Assembly: GCA_905214545.1 (NCBI GenBank) | Contig: CAJMMO010000001.1 | Coordinates: forward strand, 1 to 64,000 | DNA: 64,000 nt | Source: an uncultured bacterium | Lineage (GTDB): Bacteria > Bacillota > Bacilli > Lactobacillales > Lactobacillaceae | Reading direction: 5' to 3' | In this document: positions 52,701 through 61,228 of the stretch, in pieces | Layout of the letters: each line of letters opens with the position of its first letter | Numbering within the stretch: the stretch's first letter is position 1 | Notes under the pieces: generated by a model | What the model saw: the letters and a program-made list of their open reading frames with translations, nothing else | Database searches by the model: none | Told to the model about the DNA's origin: nothing | Position numbers and translations under genes: made by a program

Positions 52701-53228
52701 ATACCACGAGATTTGATTTTAAACGACAGCATCCGTGCTCGTCAGGTACGCCTGATCGGCGAAGACGGCCAGCAAGTCGGCATCGTGCCTCGTGCCCAAG
52801 CATTGCGGCAAGCCCAAGACGCCGGCTTAGACCTCGTCTTAATTTCGCCTAAAGCCAAACCGCCAGTTGCCAGAATCATGGATTACGGCAAGTTCCGCTT
52901 CCAACAGCAAAAGAAGGAAAAGGAAAACCGCAAGAAGCAAAAGACAATTGACGTCAAGGAGCTGCGTTTAAGCCCAACCATTGAAGGCAACGACTTCAAC
53001 TTTAAGCTGAAGCATGCGCGCAAGTTCTTGGAAAAAGGCGCTAAAGTGCGGGTTTCAATCCGCTTCCGGGGCCGGGCAATCACCCACAAGGACCTGGGCC
53101 GCGAAGTTCTGCAAAAGATGGCCGACGAAACCGCCGACATCGCAACTGTTGCTTCGAAGCCGAAGATGGAAGGGCGTCAAATGTTCCTGATGCTTGCTCC
53201 GGCAAACGATAAGAACAAAAAGAATTAG
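52701..53228 (+). CDS. infC: Translation initiation factor IF-3
   Basis: IF-3 guards start-codon choice and ribosome splitting. The 175-residue protein has the N-domain (LILNDSIRARQVRLIGEDGQQVG) and C-domain (KELRLSPTIEGNDFNFKLKHARKFLEKGAKVRVSIRFRGR). The start is taken as ATA 52701 (giving Met-Pro-Arg-Asp-Leu-Ile-Leu-Asn-Asp): it lies six bases after a perfect GGAGGTGA, and no ATG occurs in frame. TTG 52713 is 18 bases away from that site. Non-standard infC starts are known elsewhere (AUU in E. coli) and let IF-3 limit its own synthesis. Confidence 0.93.
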   Translation: MPRDLILNDSIRARQVRLIGEDGQQVGIVPRAQALRQAQDAGLDLVLISPKAKPPVARIMDYGKFRFQQQKKEKENRKKQKTIDVKELRLSPTIEGNDFNFKLKHARKFLEKGAKVRVSIRFRGRAITHKDLGREVLQKMADETADIATVASKPKMEGRQMFLMLAPANDKNKKN

Positions 53229-53249
53229 TTAATTTGGAGGAATTTTATT

Positions 53250-53450
53250 ATGCCAAAGATGAAGACACACCGCGCTTCTGCAAAGCGTTTTAAGAGAACT
53301 GCTAATGGTGGTTTGAAGCGTCACCACGCTTACACCGGCCACCGTTTCCACGGTAAGACCAAGAAGCAACGCCGTCATTTGAGAAAAGCTGACATGGTTT
53401 CGGCTAGCGACAACAAACGCATCAAACAGATGCTTTCCCAAATGCGTTAA
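53250..53450 (+). CDS. rpmI: Ribosomal protein bL35
   Basis: A 66-residue basic protein, MPKMKTHRASAKRFKRT followed by GGLKRHHAYTGHRF, matching L35 of the large ribosomal subunit. GGAGG precedes the ATG. Second gene of the infC operon. Codon choice (GCT, CGT, GGT, ACC) shows the high-expression bias. Confidence 0.97.
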   Translation: MPKMKTHRASAKRFKRTANGGLKRHHAYTGHRFHGKTKKQRRHLRKADMVSASDNKRIKQMLSQMR

Positions 53451-53481
53451 TTAAAAAAGAGTTTTTGAGGAGGAATTTTAG

Positions 53482-53838
53482 ATGCCAAGAGTTAAAGGCG
53501 GTACTGTTACCCGCGCACGTCGTAAGAAAATCATGAAGCTGGCCAAGGGCTACCGTGGTGCTAAGCACCGCGAGTTCAAGGCTGCAAGCACCCAAGTGTT
53601 TGTTTCTCGCAAGTATGCCTTCCGTGACCGGAAGAAGAGAAAGAGCGAATTCAGAAAGCTTTGGATTGCAAGAATCAACGCTGCTGCTAGACAAAACGGC
53701 TTGTCATACAGCAAGCTGATGCACGGCTTGAAGGTTGCCGGCGTTACCATCAACCGTAAGATGCTTGCCGACATTGCTTACAATGACGAAAAGACCTTTG
53801 CTGAATTAGCCAACACTGCTAAAAAGGCTTTAAACTAA
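53482..53838 (+). CDS. rplT: Ribosomal protein bL20
   Basis: A 118-residue basic protein, MPRVKGGTVTRARRKKIMKLAKGYRG with the conserved RDRKKRKSEFRKLWI, needed early in large-subunit assembly. L20 is the known autoregulator of this operon through its leader. GAGGAGG precedes the ATG. A strong terminator follows. Confidence 0.97.
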   Translation: MPRVKGGTVTRARRKKIMKLAKGYRGAKHREFKAASTQVFVSRKYAFRDRKKRKSEFRKLWIARINAAARQNGLSYSKLMHGLKVAGVTINRKMLADIAYNDEKTFAELANTAKKALN

Positions 53839-53848
53839 GCAATCAAAG

Positions 53849-53886
53849 AAAAAACGTGTTTCGCGCAAGTGAAGCACGTTTTTTTA
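53849..53886 (+). terminator. Terminator of the infC operon
   Basis: AAAAACGTGTTTC and GAAGCACGTTTTT form a long stem (one T-G pair) with an eleven-base loop and a T run. Confidence 0.9.
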
Positions 53887-53924
53887 TATAATGATAATGT
53901 AATGAGGAAAGGCTGATTTAGGAT

Positions 53925-54446
53925 ATGTGCTTGCATCCCCGCTTCACGATCGATTCCATTTACCACCTGGACGAAAGACAACTCGCCGACATGGGCATCA
54001 AGGCTGTTTTTTCCGACCTGGACAACACGCTTTTGGCCTGGAATAAAAAAGAAACGGCCCAGGAGATGTCCGACCTGCAAAAAAGGCTGGCGCAAGCCGG
54101 CATCAGGCTGGTGGTCATTTCCAACAACTCGGCAGAGCGCGTCGGCAAGGTGCTCGACCCCTGGGGAATCGACTTCATCGCGGCGGCCCGCAAGCCGCTG
54201 CCGACCGGCATCTTGCGCGGCTTGAAAAAATACCAGCTGGCCAAAAAGCAGGTCATCATGGTCGGCGACCAGCTGATCACGGACATGCAGGCTGCCAACT
54301 TGGCCGGCTGCTACTCGGTTTTAGTCAAGCCGCTCGTAGACACGGACAAGTGGAATACCAGAATCAACCGCTTTTTTGAAAGGTTCATCTTTGCCTTTTT
54401 CGCATTGACGGGCCGGAAAGTTGTTTTTAAGGAGCATTTGCAATGA
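53925..54446 (+). CDS. yqeG: YqeG-family HAD phosphatase
   Basis: A 173-residue HAD IIIA-type phosphatase with motif 1 FSDLDNTLLAW, motif 2 VVISNNS and motif 4 MVGDQLITDM. Substrate unknown; the gene is always linked to yqeH, so a ribosome-assembly link is often assumed. A TATAAT-like -10 lies at 53886-53891. Its last four bases overlap the yqeH start (ATGA). Confidence 0.92.
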   Translation: MCLHPRFTIDSIYHLDERQLADMGIKAVFSDLDNTLLAWNKKETAQEMSDLQKRLAQAGIRLVVISNNSAERVGKVLDPWGIDFIAAARKPLPTGILRGLKKYQLAKKQVIMVGDQLITDMQAANLAGCYSVLVKPLVDTDKWNTRINRFFERFIFAFFALTGRKVVFKEHLQ

Positions 54447-55549
54447 GTGAAGAAATTCGGTGTATCGGCTGCGGCAGCGTGCTGCAAGACCAAGACCCGA
54501 AAGCCGCAGGCTTTATGCCGACTTCGGCGCTGAAAAAAGCACAGGCCGGGGCCGAGGAAGTTTACTGCAAGCGCTGTTTCCGGCTGCGCCACTACAACGA
54601 GATCACCCCGGTTGCAGTGCACCAGGACGATTTTTTAAAGACCTTGAGCCAATTAGGGCAAAAGCCGGCTTTGGTCGTCAACGTCGTCGACTTGTTCGAC
54701 TTTAACGGATCGCTGCTGACCAGCCTGCCGCGCTTTATCGGCAATAACGACTTTATCCTGGTCGGCAACAAGGCCGACCTGTTCCCGCCTAACCTGCGCG
54801 TTTCCAAGTTGAAAGACTGGATGCGCCAGCAGGCCAATAAGCATGGTTTGTACCCAAAGAAGATCTTTTTACTGAGTGCCAAGAGCAGCAACGGCTTGGA
54901 CGACTTAGTCTCCTATTTGGACAAAGCCGGACAGACCCGCGATATCTACTTTGCAGGCGTCACCAACGTCGGCAAGTCCACCCTGGTCAACGCGATCTTA
55001 AAGCAGGCCAGCGGGGAAGGGCAGCTGATCACAACTTCGAGCTACCCGGGCACGACTTTGGCCCAAATCGAAATCCCGCTGGCCAGCGGCCACCAGCTGG
55101 TCGACACGCCGGGGATTTTGTCAGACAGCCAGCTGGCCAGCCGGCTGTCACCGGCCTCGCTCAAGCTGGTCACGCCGAAGAAGCGCTTGAAGCCGAAGAC
55201 CTACCAGCTGCTGCCAGGCCAGACCCTGTTTATCTCAGGCTTGGCCCGGATCGACTTTTTACAGGGCAGCTCCAGCAGCTTTGTCGTCTACTGCGCCCGC
55301 GACTTAGTGGTGCACCGGACCAAGACTGCCAACGCCGACGAGTTTTATGAAAAACACAAAGGCGAGCTGCTGCAGCCGCCGACAACTGGCGACGACCTGC
55401 CGGCCCTGCGCGGGCAGGACTACTCCAGCCGCGAAAAAAGCGACTTGCTGCTGGGCGGCTTAGGCTTTGTCACGATCCCAGCCGGCGTCACCGTGCGCAG
55501 CTACACGCCGGGCGGCATCGGCCAGGGCATTCGGAGAGCATTGATTTAG
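54443..55549 (+). CDS. yqeH: Ribosome assembly GTPase YqeH
   Basis: Circularly permuted GTPase needed for small-subunit assembly. In the 368-residue protein, zinc-finger cysteines CIGCG...CKRCF come first, then G4 (NKADLFP near residue 115), then G1 (GVTNVGKSTLVN near 175), G2 and G3 (DTPG). The permuted order G4-G1-G3 is diagnostic. AAGGAG precedes the ATG. The usual next genes, aroE and yhbY, are absent: nadD starts 13 bases later. Confidence 0.95.
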   Translation: MSEEIRCIGCGSVLQDQDPKAAGFMPTSALKKAQAGAEEVYCKRCFRLRHYNEITPVAVHQDDFLKTLSQLGQKPALVVNVVDLFDFNGSLLTSLPRFIGNNDFILVGNKADLFPPNLRVSKLKDWMRQQANKHGLYPKKIFLLSAKSSNGLDDLVSYLDKAGQTRDIYFAGVTNVGKSTLVNAILKQASGEGQLITTSSYPGTTLAQIEIPLASGHQLVDTPGILSDSQLASRLSPASLKLVTPKKRLKPKTYQLLPGQTLFISGLARIDFLQGSSSSFVVYCARDLVVHRTKTANADEFYEKHKGELLQPPTTGDDLPALRGQDYSSREKSDLLLGGLGFVTIPAGVTVRSYTPGGIGQGIRRALI

Positions 55550-55562
55550 GAGTCTGATAAAA

Positions 55563-56195
55563 ATGGATTGCGCAACTAAACAAGCAGTAGTTAAGCCCCA
55601 GCTGGCCCCAGTCAAAGACAAGAAGGGCAAGCAGATCGGCGTGATGGGCGGCACCTTCAACCCCGTCCACATCGCCCACTTGGTCGCAGCCGAGCAGGCC
55701 ATGACCAAATTGCGGCTCGACGAAGTCTGGTTTATCCCGGACAACATCCCGCCGCACAAAAAGCTGGCCAAGAACGTGACGGCCAAACAGCGCGTGGAGA
55801 TGCTGGATCTGGCCACTAAGAACAACCCGCGCTTTCGGGTAAAGCTCTTAGAGCTCGAACGCGGCGGGGTGTCCTACACCATCGACACCATGCGCTACCT
55901 GACAAAGCGCGCCCCGCAAAACCAGTACTACCTGATTATGGGGTCAGACCAGGTCAACTCTTTTGCCACTTGGAAAAACGCAGATGAGCTGGCACGTTTG
56001 GCAACCATAGTCGGCATCCGCCGGCCGGGCTACCCGCAAAACCCGCAGTACCCGATGATCTGGGTCGATGCACCCGACATGCGCCTGTCGTCGACGGCCA
56101 TCCGCCAGTACGTGGCCACCGGGACCTCGATCCGCTACTTGGTACCCGACGCGGTCCGCGAATACATTATGAAAGAGGGCTTATACCGTGCCTGA
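55563..56195 (+). CDS. nadD: Nicotinate-nucleotide adenylyltransferase
   Basis: Makes nicotinate adenine dinucleotide in NAD synthesis. The 210-residue protein has the nucleotidyltransferase motif GGTFNPVHIAHL and the C-terminal SSTAIRQ (ISSTxIR-type) motif. It carries about 24 extra residues before the core (MDCATKQAVVKPQLAPVKDKKG), as in other lactobacilli; AGGAG ten bases before this ATG supports the start. Overlaps yqeK by eight bases. Confidence 0.95.
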   Translation: MDCATKQAVVKPQLAPVKDKKGKQIGVMGGTFNPVHIAHLVAAEQAMTKLRLDEVWFIPDNIPPHKKLAKNVTAKQRVEMLDLATKNNPRFRVKLLELERGGVSYTIDTMRYLTKRAPQNQYYLIMGSDQVNSFATWKNADELARLATIVGIRRPGYPQNPQYPMIWVDAPDMRLSSTAIRQYVATGTSIRYLVPDAVREYIMKEGLYRA

Positions 56196-56784
56196 TTTTT
56201 CATTAAAAAAGACTTACTCGCCGCTTACTGCTGACGAGCTGATTGCCAAAGAAAAGGCCCGCATGGATACGGCCCGCTTTCAGCACTGCATCGGCGTGAG
56301 CCAGACTGCTAAAAAGCTTGCTGAATTAAACGGCTACGACGTCGACAAGGCGGCCTTGGCCGGCTTCATCCACGACTACGCTAAGCGCATCCCGGTAGAC
56401 GACTACCGCAAGGTGATCAAGGAGCAAAACTTCGACCCCGACCTTTTAAACTGGAACCGGGCCATCTGGCACGGCATCGTCGGCACCTGGTTTATTAAGA
56501 CCGAGTTGCAGATCGACGACCCCGAGATCCTGCAGGCCATCTGGAACCACACGACGGGGGCAGAAGACATGACGACCCTAGACAAGATCGTCTTTGTGGC
56601 CGACTACATCGAGCCCGGCCGCGACTTCCCAGGCGTGGACGAAGCCCGCAAGGTGGCCTATGCCGACCTTGACGCCGGCGTCGGCTACGAGCTTGCCCAC
56701 ACCCTGGCCTTTTTAGCTAAAAACAGAGAACGGATCTATCCTAAGACCCTGGCTGCCTACAACGTCTGGGCAACTAAAAAATAA
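56188..56784 (+). CDS. yqeK: HD-domain hydrolase YqeK (Ap4A hydrolase)
   Basis: A 198-residue HD-domain protein (FQHCIGVSQTAKKLAEL, GFIHDYAKRIP, WHGIVGTWF, NHTTG). YqeK-type enzymes hydrolyse diadenosine tetraphosphate symmetrically with iron. It starts at GTG 56188 inside nadD, nine bases after GAGGG, an overlap of eight bases. Part of the NAD/ribosome cluster. Confidence 0.92.
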   Translation: MPDFSLKKTYSPLTADELIAKEKARMDTARFQHCIGVSQTAKKLAELNGYDVDKAALAGFIHDYAKRIPVDDYRKVIKEQNFDPDLLNWNRAIWHGIVGTWFIKTELQIDDPEILQAIWNHTTGAEDMTTLDKIVFVADYIEPGRDFPGVDEARKVAYADLDAGVGYELAHTLAFLAKNRERIYPKTLAAYNVWATKK

Positions 56785-56796
56785 AGGAGAAATAAC

Positions 56797-57141
56797 TTGG
56801 ATTCAGAAAAACTTTTAAACGCTGCTTTGGCAGCAATTTCAGAACGTCACGGCGAAGATACTGAAGCCTACGACATGCGCGGCGTCAGCATCTTAGCCGA
56901 CTACTATGTGGCAACGTCAGCCAGCTCAAACCGCCAGCTGCACGCCATTGCCAACTCGATCGTGTCTGCAATGCACGACTTAAACTACACCGGCTACCGC
57001 ATCGAAGGGACCCGGTCTTCTAACTGGCTGTTAGTCGACTTAGGCGACGTCATCGTCAACATCTTTACCGAAGACGCCCGGGCCTTCTACGGCTTGGAAA
57101 AGCTGTGGAGCCAAGGCAAGCCGCTGGAAGTGAAAGACTAA
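56797..57141 (+). CDS. rsfS: Ribosomal silencing factor RsfS
   Basis: Binds L14 and keeps the subunits apart when nutrients are short. The 114-residue protein matches the DUF143 family (SILADYYVATSASSNRQLHAIANSI, GTRSSNWLLVDLGDVIVNIF). It starts at TTG 56797, seven bases after AAAGGAG. The usual downstream methyltransferase yqeM is absent. Confidence 0.95.
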   Translation: MDSEKLLNAALAAISERHGEDTEAYDMRGVSILADYYVATSASSNRQLHAIANSIVSAMHDLNYTGYRIEGTRSSNWLLVDLGDVIVNIFTEDARAFYGLEKLWSQGKPLEVKD

Positions 57142-57142
57142 G

Positions 57143-58300
57143 ATGACGACCGTCGGCATCATTGCAGAATACAATCCCTTCCACTCAGGCCACGAGTACC
57201 TGTTAAACCAGGCGCGGCTGGTGGCCCAAGGCGGCGACCCCATCATCGTAGTCATGAGCGGCAACTACGTCCAGCGCGGCGCCATGGCCGTCATGGACAA
57301 GTGGGAACGGGCCAAGGCCGCTTTGCGGTCGGGCGCCGACTTGGTTTTTGAGTTCCCCTTTGCCAACTGCGTGCAGCCGGCCGACCGCTTTGCCGAAGAC
57401 GGGATGAAAATCCTGGCGGCCCTAGGGGCCAAGGCCCTTTTTTTCGGGGCGGAAAACGCCAACTTGAACTTTAATTCGATTGCCGAAAAAATCGTGGCGA
57501 TTCCCAAGCAAAGTTTGGACTTCAAGGACTACACCCAGACTTACTCGACCCAGTACAACCAGGTGCTGGCGCGCGAGCTGGGCTATGAGGTCAACCAGCC
57601 TAACGAGATCTTAGGCATCGCCTACGCGGTCGCCAACGTCAAAAACAAGCTGGGGCTGAGCCTGCACCCAGTGCAAAGGGTAGGCAGCGACCACAACGCG
57701 CTGGTCGCCCGCACGAACGCCGCGGCTTCGGCCACTGCGATCCGGCATGAGCTGCAAAACCAGCCTGACTGGGAAAAGATGAAGGCCTGGCTGCCGAAGG
57801 CCGAATGGCTGGCCTTGCAACACCAAAGCTGCTACCCGAGCTGGGAGCAGCTCTTCCCGCTGCTCAAATACCGCATTGAAAGTGCCCAGCGGTCAGAGCT
57901 CGCCGCCATCTACCAGATGAGCGAGGGGCTGGACTATAAATTTAAGGAAGAAATCCACGAAGCGCACACTTTTACCGAATTCTTGCAGCGGGTGAAGTCC
58001 AAGCGCTACACCTACTCGCGGCTGCGGCGGCTGAGCCTGTACACGCTGTTAAACGTGACTGCAAGTGAGATGCAGGCTGCCGAGCAGGCCCCGCAGGTCG
58101 AACTGCTGGGCTTCAGCAAGATTGGCCGCCAGCAGCTCAAGGCCCTGCGCAAGGACAGCCCGCTGGCCATCGTCTCGAAAGTCGATAAAAAGCTGGCCAA
58201 GGAGCCGAGCTTAGGCCTGCAGGTCAGAGTGGACCGCCTTTTTGAACAAGTGATCGGCCAAGACCAAAACTTTGGTCGCCGGCCTTACGAGGTTGAATAA
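57143..58300 (+). CDS. tmcAL: tRNA(Met) cytidine acetate ligase
   Basis: Makes N4-acetylcytidine at the wobble position of elongator tRNA-Met from acetate and ATP. The 385-residue protein has the nucleotidyltransferase motif AEYNPFHSGHEYLL, the MSGNYVQRG segment and FGAEN. It corresponds to YlbM of B. subtilis. It starts one base after the rsfS stop and overlaps the next gene (TAATG). Confidence 0.93.
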   Translation: MTTVGIIAEYNPFHSGHEYLLNQARLVAQGGDPIIVVMSGNYVQRGAMAVMDKWERAKAALRSGADLVFEFPFANCVQPADRFAEDGMKILAALGAKALFFGAENANLNFNSIAEKIVAIPKQSLDFKDYTQTYSTQYNQVLARELGYEVNQPNEILGIAYAVANVKNKLGLSLHPVQRVGSDHNALVARTNAAASATAIRHELQNQPDWEKMKAWLPKAEWLALQHQSCYPSWEQLFPLLKYRIESAQRSELAAIYQMSEGLDYKFKEEIHEAHTFTEFLQRVKSKRYTYSRLRRLSLYTLLNVTASEMQAAEQAPQVELLGFSKIGRQQLKALRKDSPLAIVSKVDKKLAKEPSLGLQVRVDRLFEQVIGQDQNFGRRPYEVE

Positions 58301-58851
58301 TGCTGAAATACGATTTCGCGCAGCTGCGCGCTAACAAAGATGTACCAACTAAGATTGACCAAGACGTCGAAGTGACCGAGGAATTTTTAAACAGAAGCAA
58401 GGGCCTTTTAATCTCTGCTTCAAACGTGCACGTCTTAGGCTACTTCTTCAACGATGCCGAAAACGTGACGGGTTCTTTTGAAGTCGAAGCCGACGTCGTG
58501 GCCCCATCGACGCGGTCGCTGAAGCCGGTCAAACTCCACCAGTCTTTTTCCTTTAACGAAAGCTACACCGAAGAAAAAAAGACTGCGGAAGAATTGGCCG
58601 AAGAGCCGGAATTAATGCCGATTCAAGACGGCATCATCGACTTGCAGGAGGCCATCGAAGACAACCTGCTCTTAAGCCTGCCGAGTCAGATTCTGACCGA
58701 AGACGAAAAGGCCGGCAACAGCTTCCCGAAGGGGCAGGGCTGGCAGGTCCTCAGCCAGGACAAGGCCGAGTCCGAAAAGAAGAACCAGGTCAACCCGGCT
58801 TTTGCCAAGCTCAAATCCCTGCTCAACGATCCCGACCAAAAGAAAGATTAA
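58300..58851 (+). CDS. YceD/DUF177-family protein
   Basis: A 183-residue acidic protein of the DUF177 family, thought to help 23S rRNA or large-subunit maturation. Conserved features are GYFFNDAENVTGSFEVEADVVAPSTRSLKPV and the EDNLLLSLP segment. In most Firmicutes rpmF (L32) follows; here a two-component system follows, so L32 must be encoded elsewhere. Last gene of the yqeG cluster. Confidence 0.9.
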   Translation: MLKYDFAQLRANKDVPTKIDQDVEVTEEFLNRSKGLLISASNVHVLGYFFNDAENVTGSFEVEADVVAPSTRSLKPVKLHQSFSFNESYTEEKKTAEELAEEPELMPIQDGIIDLQEAIEDNLLLSLPSQILTEDEKAGNSFPKGQGWQVLSQDKAESEKKNQVNPAFAKLKSLLNDPDQKKD

Positions 58852-58858
58852 TTTTTAA

Positions 58859-58887
58859 TTAACTTTTTTGCTCGAAGCGGGTAAAAT
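58859..58887 (+). promoter_or_regulatory. Promoter of the two-component system
   Basis: TTAACT (58859-58864), 17 bases, TAAAAT (58882-58887), about 33 bases before the response regulator start. Confidence 0.6.
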
Positions 58888-58920
58888 CTAATAGAAGTAA
58901 AGAGAGGGATCTGTATAGGT

Positions 58921-59622
58921 ATGAGCAAAATCCTAATTATCGAAGATGAAAAAAATCTGGCCCGTTTCGTAGAACTGGAGCTGCAGCATGAAAAATACCA
59001 GACTGCAGTCGAATTCAACGGCCGCAAGGGGCTCGACCGCGCCTTAAACGAGGACTTTGACGCGATCTTGCTGGACTTAATGCTGCCAGAGCTCAATGGC
59101 TTAGAGATTGCCCGCCGGGTCAGACAGGTCAAGACGACCCCAATTATCATCATGACCGCCCGCGACTCGGTCATCGACCGCGTCTCCGGCTTAGACCACG
59201 GCGCCGACGACTACATCGTCAAGCCTTTTGCCATTGAAGAGCTGCTGGCCCGCCTGCGTGCCGTCCTGCGGCGCGTGCGTCTTGAAGAAGACAGCCAGCC
59301 GAGCCGCCTCAGCAAGCAAAAAGTCGTCAAGTTCGACGACCTGCGCATCGAAACGGCCAACCGGATCGTCACCCGCGGCGACAAGTCCGTCGACCTGACC
59401 AACCGCGAGTACAACTTATTGATGACTCTGATCGAAAACAAGAACAACGTGGTCAGCCGCGAGCAGCTCTTGAACAAGATCTGGGGCCCGAATTCCAAGA
59501 TCGAGACCAACGTCGTCGAAGTCTACGTCCGTTACCTGCGCAACAAGATCGACGTGCCCGGCGAACCTTCGCACATCAAGACCGTGCGCGGGACCGGCTA
59601 TATGATGAGGTCTAAAAAATAG
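58921..59622 (+). CDS. OmpR-family response regulator (ArlR-like)
   Basis: A 233-residue regulator: receiver domain (1-118; Asp52 phosphorylation site in LLDLMLPELNG, acidic pocket Glu9-Asp10, TAR and KPF) and a winged-helix DNA-binding domain (140-233; VVEVYVRYLRNKID, TVRGTGYMM). The N-terminal wording ILIIEDEKNLARFVELELQHE is close to ArlR/CsrR-type regulators that control surface and stress genes. The kinase gene overlaps its stop by one base. Confidence 0.93.
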   Translation: MSKILIIEDEKNLARFVELELQHEKYQTAVEFNGRKGLDRALNEDFDAILLDLMLPELNGLEIARRVRQVKTTPIIIMTARDSVIDRVSGLDHGADDYIVKPFAIEELLARLRAVLRRVRLEEDSQPSRLSKQKVVKFDDLRIETANRIVTRGDKSVDLTNREYNLLMTLIENKNNVVSREQLLNKIWGPNSKIETNVVEVYVRYLRNKIDVPGEPSHIKTVRGTGYMMRSKK

Positions 59623-61166
59623 TGAAACAAAAAAGTCAAAAAGAGGCTAAGCACATTTCCATCACCGTCAAATGGGTGGCAGCGATTGTGGGAGTGATCT
59701 TAGGCTCTTTTGTTGTTTTTTCTCTGATAATCTATTCAAATATTGAAAAGGAGTTCCTGAACCAGCAAGAAGCCAGTACGCAGGGGATGCTGACGACGAT
59801 CACGCGCCGCCTGACGCCGCTGCGGCGTCCTTTTAACGTCGGCAACGTGGTGCCGAGCCTGTCGCCCAACACCGAGCGCATCCTGCAAAGCGAAAGCGGC
59901 CAGCTGCCCGACACCGATTCGACCGACGTGCTCCACGACGACGTGCTGGCGCTTTTGTCAAACGCCGACATCGAAGTCTCAATCTTCAGCCCCGACGGCG
60001 AGATCGCCTTTTCAGACACCAGCAAGATTCCCAAGCTCCACAAGTTTAAGGGCAACTACCGCAAGGTCCTCATCCGCCGGCGCGGCCGGGTGACTCTGCG
60101 GCTTGAGCGCAAGGTCTATTCGGCCCAAAACGGCCGCCTGCTGGGCTATGTCAGAGTCGACAACGCCATGGCCAACTACAACCGGGTCATGAGCAGGATT
60201 CACAGCCGGATGTGGATCTGGGCCGCGGTCACCGTCTTAGTCTGCGCGCTGCTGTCTTACTTTGTCGTGACGAGCTTCGTCAAGCCGATCAAGACGATGT
60301 CGCGCGTGGCTAACCGCGTCGACGAAGACCCGGAAACCGACGTCAGAATCCCCGACCTTGAAAGAAACGACGAGCTGGGCGACCTGTCCGTCGCCTTCAA
60401 CCGCATGCTGGACCGGATGCAGGACTACATCGACCAGCAAAAGCAGTTCGTCGGCGACGTCTCCCACGAGCTGCGCACGCCGGTGGCCGTCATCAAGGGC
60501 CACTTGTCGATGCTGCAGCGCTGGGGCAAGGACGACCCTGAGGTCTTGGACGAGTCGATCTCGGCCTCCCTGCAGGAAATTGACCGCATGAACCACCTGA
60601 TTCAGGAGATGCTGGACCTGACGCGCGCCGAGCAGGTCGACGTGATGTACCCGGACGCCGTCACCGACGTCGTGCCCGAGGTCAGCCACGTGGTCGCCGA
60701 CATGCGGATGGTCCACCCGGACTTTAAGATCAACCTGGACTTAGACGACTTAGCAAAAGACACCCAGATCAAGGTCTACCAAAACCACTTTGAGCAGCTG
60801 CTGATTATCTTGATCGACAACGCCGTCAAGTATTCGACCGACCGCAAGGAGATCCACGTCTCGGCCTCGCAGTCTGCCAAAAGAGTCGACGTCGTCGTCC
60901 AAGACTTCGGCGAAGGCATCGCGCCCGAAAACCTGGCCAAGATCTTCAACCGCTTCTACCGCGTCGACAAGTCGCGTACCCGTGAAAAGGGCGGCAACGG
61001 CTTAGGCCTGGCGATCGCCCAAAAGCTGACCCAGAGCTACCACGGCGAAATCAGCGTGGACTCGGCCTTAGGCAGCGGGTCGGCCTTCAAGCTCTCCTTC
61101 CCAGTTGCCGAAGAGCCGGGCAAAAAGCCTAACCAGGCCTTAGACCAGGAGATCGAAAATGACTAG
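59622..61166 (+). CDS. Sensor histidine kinase (ArlS-like)
   Basis: A 514-residue membrane kinase, partner of the preceding regulator. Helix 1 at about 14-40 (WVAAIVGVILGSFVVFSLIIY), an outside sensor region to about 190, helix 2 at about 192-215, HAMP, then HisKA with the phosphorylated His in FVGDVSHELRTPVAVIKGH, and the ATPase boxes N (LIDNAVKYS), G1 (DFGEGI) and G2 (GGNGLGLAI). It starts at GTG 59622, the last base of the regulator stop. Signal unknown. A TATAAT at 61184-61189 follows and probably drives the next gene. Confidence 0.93.
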   Translation: MKQKSQKEAKHISITVKWVAAIVGVILGSFVVFSLIIYSNIEKEFLNQQEASTQGMLTTITRRLTPLRRPFNVGNVVPSLSPNTERILQSESGQLPDTDSTDVLHDDVLALLSNADIEVSIFSPDGEIAFSDTSKIPKLHKFKGNYRKVLIRRRGRVTLRLERKVYSAQNGRLLGYVRVDNAMANYNRVMSRIHSRMWIWAAVTVLVCALLSYFVVTSFVKPIKTMSRVANRVDEDPETDVRIPDLERNDELGDLSVAFNRMLDRMQDYIDQQKQFVGDVSHELRTPVAVIKGHLSMLQRWGKDDPEVLDESISASLQEIDRMNHLIQEMLDLTRAEQVDVMYPDAVTDVVPEVSHVVADMRMVHPDFKINLDLDDLAKDTQIKVYQNHFEQLLIILIDNAVKYSTDRKEIHVSASQSAKRVDVVVQDFGEGIAPENLAKIFNRFYRVDKSRTREKGGNGLGLAIAQKLTQSYHGEISVDSALGSGSAFKLSFPVAEEPGKKPNQALDQEIEND

Positions 61167-61228
61167 TTCCGGCCCTAATTGTTTATAATAAAAACAAAAG
61201 CCTTTTTGATAGAAAAGAGAGAGTTATT

